Shown here: piece after piece, positions 58,500 through 64,000 of the stretch | Numbering within the stretch: position 1 is the stretch's first letter | Layout: each line of letters begins with the position of its first letter | Source of the DNA: a virus | DNA length: 64,000 bases | Virus record (IMG/VR): IMGVR_UViG_3300042731_011014 | Location: 1-64,000 of that record | Strand: one strand, 5' to 3' | Notes under the pieces: generated by a model | Database searches by the model: none | Told to the model about the DNA's origin: nothing | What the model saw: the letters and a program-made list of their open reading frames with translations, nothing else | Translations under genes and position numbers: made by a program

Positions 58500-58731
58500 T
58501 TAACTCCTTAAACTCTCTTATCTCATCAAACTCAGTTAGCATAATCCTTATTGATAATGATCTCGGCTGTGGCTTGACATAGATATTTCCAATTTCACTA
58601 GCATATATTGCTGATAACCCTAGGCAAATATCCTTTCTTTTACTCACCATCTCCCCTATCTTCTCATTCCTGAGGTACACTACATACTTCACCCCAAACA
58701 AAAACCTTTTTATCTCGCCTAGAATATTCAT
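58474..58731 (-). CDS. Small unknown protein, 85 aa
   Basis: ATG 58731 after AGGAG. Beta-rich N-terminal part (GVKYVVYLRNEKIGEMV). Overlaps the UDG stop and the TnpB-like remnant. No family recognised. Confidence 0.6.
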   Translation of the reverse strand: MNILGEIKRFLFGVKYVVYLRNEKIGEMVSKRKDICLGLSAIYASEIGNIYVKPQPRSLSIRIMLTEFDEIREFKELNYRGSISG

Positions 58732-58732
58732 C

Positions 58733-59329
58733 TTATCTCCTTTTAGGTACATCAATAATTTTCTCTTCACCCAATCCGTGTTTTAGAAATTTAATTATTT
58801 TTTTCAGATCCTCCCACGATTCCCCTTTTTTAGAGGGATTCCTAAGCAGATAGGCAGGGTGATATGTCGGCATTACTGGAATTTCGCAGTGTGACTTATA
58901 AAACTTTCCACGTAACCTAGTTATACCAATATCAGTTTTTAGTATTGTTTTCGTGGCCGGATTACCTAACGTTACTAATAATTTTGGTTTGACAATATCT
59001 ATCTGCCTACTAAGATAATCAAAACACATCTCTATCTCATGTTCTTTTGGATCTCTATTATCTGGCGGGCGACATTTGATGGTATTTACCACGGATACAT
59101 CATCCCTTGAAAGTCCCATCGCTTTCACCATTTTTGTTAATAATTGACCAGCAGATCCAACAAAAGGCCTACCTATTGCGTCTTCACGAGCACCAGGGGC
59201 CTCGCCTATAAACATTATTTCAGAATCAAGCTTTAGCACCCCTGGTACAACTCTATTTCTAACTCTCTGCAATCCACACATTGAACAGTCGCCAATTTCT
59301 TCCTCTAATTTTTTAATCTCATCAATCAT
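58733..59329 (-). CDS. udg: Family 4 uracil-DNA glycosylase
   Basis: GEAPGAREDAIGRPFVGSAG (from residue 42) and MPTYHPAYLLRNP are family 4/5-type UDG motifs. CSMCGL and later CRPPDNRDP provide cysteines of the iron-sulphur cluster. It removes uracil from DNA, complementing the dUMP-to-dTMP route of ThyA. Family 4 enzymes are common in thermophiles but occur widely. 198 residues, normal size. Confidence 0.9.
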   Translation of the reverse strand: MIDEIKKLEEEIGDCSMCGLQRVRNRVVPGVLKLDSEIMFIGEAPGAREDAIGRPFVGSAGQLLTKMVKAMGLSRDDVSVVNTIKCRPPDNRDPKEHEIEMCFDYLSRQIDIVKPKLLVTLGNPATKTILKTDIGITRLRGKFYKSHCEIPVMPTYHPAYLLRNPSKKGESWEDLKKIIKFLKHGLGEEKIIDVPKRR

Positions 59330-59420
59330 TACGCCTAGATCTCCTCAGTTTTGGCTCAACGTCTTTAATGCAATGGTTTATTCGCTGAACCAACGCCGAA
59401 ACAATTTCAAAAAATGCCGG

Positions 59421-59618
59421 TTAACCATTATTACTTTTAGTGCACATAATCTCACCGTCTAAAACAACTATTCTAGATAGAAAATTCTTATTATTTACTA
59501 TAAATTCAATATTATATTCACTAGAGGAAGAATCTCTTATTATATTAACAAAATCAAAACATAAACCAAACCTTTTTAAGGATAATATTACCGTGTCTTT
59601 AATTATCGTCTCAAACAT
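59421..59618 (-). CDS. Small unknown protein, possible read-through extension
   Basis: 65 residues with hydrophobic strands (FVNIIRDSSSSEYNIEFIV). After the TAA the same frame stays open for 32 codons (PAFFEIVSALVQRINHCIKD), ending in a TGA that overlaps the UDG start. The extension has no ATG, so it is a read-through tail or a decayed gene end. Confidence 0.55.
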   Translation of the reverse strand: MFETIIKDTVILSLKRFGLCFDFVNIIRDSSSSEYNIEFIVNNKNFLSRIVVLDGEIMCTKSNNG

Positions 59619-59630
59619 TTACAAATCTAG

Positions 59631-60041
59631 CTAAAAATCACTTACATCAGCCTCTCCATTTTTTAGCTTAAATCTGACTTCTACCGGCGAATGCGGAGGT
59701 AACCATATCGGCAATTCTATTCTTCCATTTTTCTGATAAGCAATATTTACCCAGTTACCCATTACATTGATAGCCACATCACTCACACCACTATGAGGAA
59801 GAGCATGATTATAACCTTGACTTGGATCAGCCTCATAATAATAAAAAATATCTTTATTATCATCAGTATCTTTTGTTTTTTTTGAAAAAAAACCACCATC
59901 ATTAATTAATTCACACATAGATATCGTTTTTTTAGCTAACTCATTTGCTAATTGAATCTTATTAGTTGTGAATAGGGAACTGTTATCTAAAATCTCTCTA
60001 GCCAATAATTCAACTGTCTCTAGTAATATACCTGGATTCAT
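59631..60041 (-). CDS. Unknown protein, 136 aa
   Basis: Helical N-terminal half and a beta-rich C-terminal half (NWVNIAYQKNGRIELPIWLP). No family recognised. Sits downstream of nrdJ. Confidence 0.65.
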   Translation of the reverse strand: MNPGILLETVELLAREILDNSSLFTTNKIQLANELAKKTISMCELINDGGFFSKKTKDTDDNKDIFYYYEADPSQGYNHALPHSGVSDVAINVMGNWVNIAYQKNGRIELPIWLPPHSPVEVRFKLKNGEADVSDF

Positions 60042-60139
60042 TTCGTCTCTCCTATGCTATAGACGATAGATTTTCGCTTAATTCATTTTAAAGTCACTAT
60101 ATCTACTAACCATATCAAGATCAAGCATCTATCATAAAT

Positions 60140-63100
60140 CTAGGAGCATCCACTAGTTCCACCGCAATTATCGCACTTATAGCACGATCCAGATCTGCTC
60201 ATCAGTGCACCGCACTCTCTGCATGTTGGCGCATCAATATCAATAATATAAGCATCACTGGCTATATTTTTCTCATTATCATCATCTAGCATTAAATAGT
60301 GTTTTCCGCCTGGAAAATTACGATCAAGCCATCTAAAAATATAATCCATTATGGACTTAGCCATCCTGATTTCAGGATTATCGGTAATACCTGATGGTTC
60401 AAATATAGTAAATGAGAATTTATCAACCCATACTTTTAAGGGAACTCCATGTTGTAATCCTATTGAAATCGCCGTCGCGAAGCTATCCATTAGTCCTCTA
60501 ATTGTACTACCTTCTTTGGCAACATTAATAAAAATCTCACCAATAAAACCAGATTCATACATACCAGCAGTAATATACCCCTTGTGACCCCCAATATTAA
60601 ACCTGTGAGTAACACTGGATCTGGTATTTGGCATTTTAGCTCTGTTTACTGTTGGCGGCTTAATGATATGCTTATTGGACTCCTTTTTTTCATCCATTGA
60701 CGTGTTTAACGGTTGAGTTCTTTTGCACCCATCACGATAAACTGTAATGGATTTCAGTCCAAGACGCCAAGCTTGAATATAAGCATTTTTTATATCTTCA
60801 ACAGTAGAATCACTAGGCATATTAACAGTTTTACTAATAGCCCCCGAGAGAAATGGTTGAACAGCAGCCATCATTTTAATATGACCCATATAATCTATCA
60901 TACGACCATTCGTTGACGACCTAAGCGAACAATCAAAAACAGCAAGATGATCTTCTTTAATATAAGGAGATCCGTCAATTGTGCCTTTCTTTTCTATATA
61001 ATCTACTATTTCCTCTATCTGTACACTATTATATTTGAGACTTTCTAAGGACCCCACAACCGACTGATTAACTATCTTTACAGTTCCTCCGCCAACCATT
61101 TTTTTATACTTTACAAGCGCAAGTTCAGGCTCAATACCGGTTGTGTCACAATCCATCATAAAACCAATAGTCCCGGTCGGCGCTAATAATGTTGTCTGCG
61201 CGTTTCTACACCCATAGCCATCTTGTAACCAAGTCTTGGCCTGAGCCCATCTTTCAAAAATCCTTTTATAAAAATCATTACTAATATAATATTCACTAAT
61301 CTTAGTGCTTTCATGGGCATGTCTACCGATTATATTTTCATCCATATGTTTACAATCAAAACCCTCAAATGAACCCCTCTCCTTTGCCATCTCAATACTG
61401 GTACAATATGCCTCTGCTGTCATTAAAGACGTTACAGCAGCGGCAAAACCTCTCCCCTTTTTACTATCATAGGGTATACCCTTACTCATTAATAACGCAC
61501 CCAAATTAGCATAACCAAGGCCAAGCGTCCTGTACTTATGGCTATTCTCTTTAATTTTCTTAGTTGGATAGCCCGACTTATCTACAAGTATATCCTGCGC
61601 AATAATCATGATTCGCACAACATGCGAAAATAAATCAAAATTAAATTCTCCATTTTCGTTGAATTTTTTTAGATTAATACTGGCAAGATTGCACGCACTA
61701 TTATCCAGAAACATATACTCACCACAATTATGCACACACAGTCCATTTGCCAAACCAATGTTAGTAATCGGGCAACTAAAATCATAAACATCATCTTTTC
61801 CACAACTCTCAACTGATATAATCTTTAAGAAGTTTCTCCTCGATCCAGAATAACTATCTACAACACTATTGGCATTACATATCAATCTAAGTTTTTCTTG
61901 TTGACATCTCTGCGGAAAACCAATAAATTTCGCAAACTTTATTCTATCGATCATATCGGTAATTTCAAGATGATATGATTCTTTACTAACATATTCACCA
62001 TTTGGCCATAAAATATTAACTTCCTTATTATGACACCTAACCGAACTTGATATATCCATAGATTGTAATAGCAATTGAACATTATTAAGCATTTCCTTGC
62101 ATGTAGATACAAGCCTAATAGCCTCATTTGAATCGCAACATACATTCCCATTGGCACCAAAAAGGCCTCTTAAAAACGAACATTGTGCATTATGCGTAAG
62201 ACCAAAAAGAAAATTTGGTAAATCCCTGTCTGGTAGTGCAGACATATCCATACCAATTTCTTCTAACCAGTGAAAAAAATAACTACTAGAAAATACATAA
62301 CACCTTTTATTTAGATTATAAGACGGATCCGTTTTATTAATATCAGAAAAAATAGGCAATACTGTATTCTCGATAAATTCAGTGTCCTTTCCTTTGGTAA
62401 AATAAAGAGATACGACACGGCTACTCTTATTGTATCCACCATCCCCTTGGAGAAAACCCAAAGACTCCATTAATATTTTTGAAGCATAAGAATAGTACTT
62501 TCCAGTCTTTCCAGTTATACATTTTGGAATTTTATTCGCCAGATCACTCCCAGCATTACCCTGTAATACGCATGGAATAATAAGTCCCCTTGACTCAACC
62601 GCTGGAACAAACCCTATTTCAGTTAGTATCCTATGATCACCGGTTAACCTTATTTCATGACCTCTATTGGTTTTTATCTTAACAATATCTTTTACCCCCG
62701 TCTTCCAAACTTCACCTTTTACATATCCAAATCCATCAAATATTCCAACGGATTTTCCATCAAGATCTTCTACTTTTTTCCACCCAGAAGATGTTAATAA
62801 TCTGGTACCCCTACTAATACATGGATTACTAGAGTTAATTCTACCCTCTGATGGCACTGTATTCCAACTATTTATGGTAGTATCAAATTGGATCCCAGGA
62901 TCACCGCAAACATGTGCAGCCTCAGCAATAGCCGTAAAAACATCTCTAGCCTTAACCCTATCAATAGCTTTACCGTCAGTTACAGCTATCAAATCATAGA
63001 AGTCATCGTTTTCATATGCTCCCATAAACTCATCAGTTACCCTAACACTATTATTGGCATTCTGATAACATACCGTATTGTAAGCATCGCCATTTATAGA

Positions 63101-64000
63101 TCCATCATAACCAGCATCTATTAGAGCCCATGCCTTTTTTTCCTCTTTAACTTTACAATTAATAAAGTCCATTATATCTGGGTGATTTACGTTTAATATT
63201 GCGATCTTAGCAGCCCTGCGCGTATTAAAAACAGCAATACCTGATCCGGATTTTCTACCATCACTCCATATTACAAAATTATGACCACTATTTTCTGTTT
63301 TATCATCATTTGTCTCACAAAAAACCTCAACATCGTATGAATCGTGAATACCGATGCTTTCCACCCTCAACACTCTGTGATTATCCTCCTTAACCTCTTT
63401 TAGAAAACTTTCATACCCACCAAAATTGTTTTCTATTGACTCTAGTATTTTTTTCGCAGACGAGAAATTACCAATAATTTTTTTTCTATTTTCACAATAA
63501 AGATCAAATGTATCAATACATCCACCATTATTGATAATCCTGTAAGCTAAATTCTTCATCCTTTTTCTAACAGAAAGCTTTTGCAATTCAGATGGATTTC
63601 TTTTTTTCATACCATCCCTTTGCTTTTTTCTATACTCCTCAACCTTCTCAGAATTCTTCCAAAAAACAGAATCAGCATGCATTCCATTTAGTTTTTCAGA
63701 TCTTGAAAATTTTCTTTTCGAAAAAACATGACTCCCTTTTTCAAATAACTCTTTTCCATGAATCGAAGCATGTTCTGATTGAGGCATAATTTTTAAATTA
63801 GAAATATCGTTGTTCATCCTGTCCCCATCAATATGATGAACAATATCGCCATTTTTACACTGTAAAATATCCTCTGCGACTAACCTATGGAGGTGATTTT
63901 TCCCTTTGAGACCATCTCTTAGATTAACTCTTAAATATCCACTATTTTCTGATATCACACAAGAAAACAAGGACATGCCTTCTCTAAGGTTTCCAGCATT
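60140..64000 (-). CDS. nrdJ: Class II (B12-dependent) ribonucleotide reductase with two inteins, cut by the right edge
   Basis: Makes dNTPs from ribonucleotides using adenosylcobalamin, without oxygen need. The visible extein shows TRRAAKIAILNVNHPDIMDF, INSSNP/CGEYMFLDNSAC, LAPTGTIGFMMDCDTTG and a C-terminal zinc-ribbon tail (CRECGALM...CYKCDNCGG) typical of NrdJ. About 662 extein residues are in the window; the N-terminus lies beyond it. The frame stays open to base 64000, so the ATG at 63976 is internal to the intein. Needs host or medium cobalamin. Confidence 0.9.
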   Translation of the reverse strand, partial: NAGNLREGMSLFSCVISENSGYLRVNLRDGLKGKNHLHRLVAEDILQCKNGDIVHHIDGDRMNNDISNLKIMPQSEHASIHGKELFEKGSHVFSKRKFSRSEKLNGMHADSVFWKNSEKVEEYRKKQRDGMKKRNPSELQKLSVRKRMKNLAYRIINNGGCIDTFDLYCENRKKIIGNFSSAKKILESIENNFGGYESFLKEVKEDNHRVLRVESIGIHDSYDVEVFCETNDDKTENSGHNFVIWSDGRKSGSGIAVFNTRRAAKIAILNVNHPDIMDFINCKVKEEKKAWALIDAGYDGSINGDAYNTVCYQNANNSVRVTDEFMGAYENDDFYDLIAVTDGKAIDRVKARDVFTAIAEAAHVCGDPGIQFDTTINSWNTVPSEGRINSSNPCISRGTRLLTSSGWKKVEDLDGKSVGIFDGFGYVKGEVWKTGVKDIVKIKTNRGHEIRLTGDHRILTEIGFVPAVESRGLIIPCVLQGNAGSDLANKIPKCITGKTGKYYSYASKILMESLGFLQGDGGYNKSSRVVSLYFTKGKDTEFIENTVLPIFSDINKTDPSYNLNKRCYVFSSSYFFHWLEEIGMDMSALPDRDLPNFLFGLTHNAQCSFLRGLFGANGNVCCDSNEAIRLVSTCKEMLNNVQLLLQSMDISSSVRCHNKEVNILWPNGEYVSKESYHLEITDMIDRIKFAKFIGFPQRCQQEKLRLICNANSVVDSYSGSRRNFLKIISVESCGKDDVYDFSCPITNIGLANGLCVHNCGEYMFLDNSACNLASINLKKFNENGEFNFDLFSHVVRIMIIAQDILVDKSGYPTKKIKENSHKYRTLGLGYANLGALLMSKGIPYDSKKGRGFAAAVTSLMTAEAYCTSIEMAKERGSFEGFDCKHMDENIIGRHAHESTKISEYYISNDFYKRIFERWAQAKTWLQDGYGCRNAQTTLLAPTGTIGFMMDCDTTGIEPELALVKYKKMVGGGTVKIVNQSVVGSLESLKYNSVQIEEIVDYIEKKGTIDGSPYIKEDHLAVFDCSLRSSTNGRMIDYMGHIKMMAAVQPFLSGAISKTVNMPSDSTVEDIKNAYIQAWRLGLKSITVYRDGCKRTQPLNTSMDEKKESNKHIIKPPTVNRAKMPNTRSSVTHRFNIGGHKGYITAGMYESGFIGEIFINVAKEGSTIRGLMDSFATAISIGLQHGVPLKVWVDKFSFTIFEPSGITDNPEIRMAKSIMDYIFRWLDRNFPGGKHYLMLDDDNEKNIASDAYIIDIDAPTCRECGALMSRSGSCYKCDNCGGTSGCS
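61727..62821 (-). mobile_element. NrdJ intein 2 (365 aa, LAGLIDADG)
   Basis: Begins CISRGTRLLTSSGWKKVEDL after SSNP, ends NGLCVHN before extein Cys. LAGLIDADG motifs ESLGFLQGDG and FLRGLFGANG; the second has Asn for the last acidic residue, so cleavage may be weak. Splicing residues intact. Confidence 0.9.
63224..64000 (-). mobile_element. NrdJ intein 1, partial, with HNH-type homing endonuclease
   Basis: 259 codons of intein visible. GYLRVNL...HLHRLVAEDIL and VHHIDGDRMNNDISNLKIMP form an HNH module, unlike the LAGLIDADG of the other five. Blocks F and G are YDVEVFCETN and SGIAVFN, then extein Thr; the penultimate residue is Phe instead of His. Confidence 0.8.

Overview
The window is AT-rich, and almost every gene lies on the minus strand in tight operons with ATGA, TAATG or GTGA overlaps. 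I read it as the replication, recombination and nucleotide-metabolism part of a large tailed double-stranded DNA bacteriophage. The grounds are: a DnaB-type helicase, loader, DnaG-type primase, sliding clamp, RecA, two ssDNA-binding proteins, RuvC and RNase H packed among dozens of small zinc-ribbon and unknown proteins; a lysis amidase; phage-style nucleotide genes (purC, pyrF, thyA, folA, mazG-like, class II nrdJ); and no ribosomal or central housekeeping genes. No capsid, tail, terminase or DNA polymerase gene is visible. The bacterial host cannot be named from this sequence.

Layout, left to right. 0-5 kb: a pentapeptide-repeat protein (cut by the edge), purC, RNase HI, a STAS-domain protein and small genes, some disrupted. 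4.9-9.4 kb: a Type ISP-like restriction-modification enzyme with an unknown partner, set against a decayed gene. 9.4-18 kb: small zinc-ribbon genes, a QueC-like PP-loop protein, pyrF, a lipoprotein, and a gene pair that appears to be joined by a canonical A AAA AAG -1 frameshift site. 18.1-19.8 kb: an IS607-family element (tnpA plus tnpB) abutting the 3' remnant of a DUF4406-like gene. 20-33 kb: sliding clamp, ParB-like protein, glycosyltransferase-like protein, DNA methyltransferase, SSB, RuvC, Cas4-like nuclease, amidase, RecA, SpeD-like protein. 33-45 kb: SF2 helicase (two inteins), MazG-like protein, a structured RNA, a gp32/SSB-like protein, primase (one intein), DnaB helicase (one intein), DnaC-like loader, replication initiator. 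46-50 kb: small genes, then a 573-bp regulatory gap and the only two plus-strand genes. 50-60 kb: pilin-like protein, DHFR, ThyA, a GHKL ATPase, UvrD-like helicase, family 4 UDG and a TnpB remnant. 60-64 kb: class II ribonucleotide reductase with two inteins, the outer one cut by the window edge.

Replication proteins (initiator, loader, helicase, primase, clamp, SSBs) and recombination proteins (RecA, RuvC, SF2 helicase, Cas4-like nuclease) appear to form one machine. NrdJ, ThyA, DHFR, PurC, PyrF and the MazG-like protein supply or clean its nucleotide pool. Six inteins sit in four of these proteins. Most notable for follow-up are: the frameshift site near 9.9 kb; the plus-strand island at 49.8-50.3 kb, whose two short genes are written as successive perfect stem-loops; the wider excess of 8-11 bp perfect inverted repeats inside coding genes from 48.7 to 55.9 kb; and a promoter-like motif found four times, including upstream of that island.
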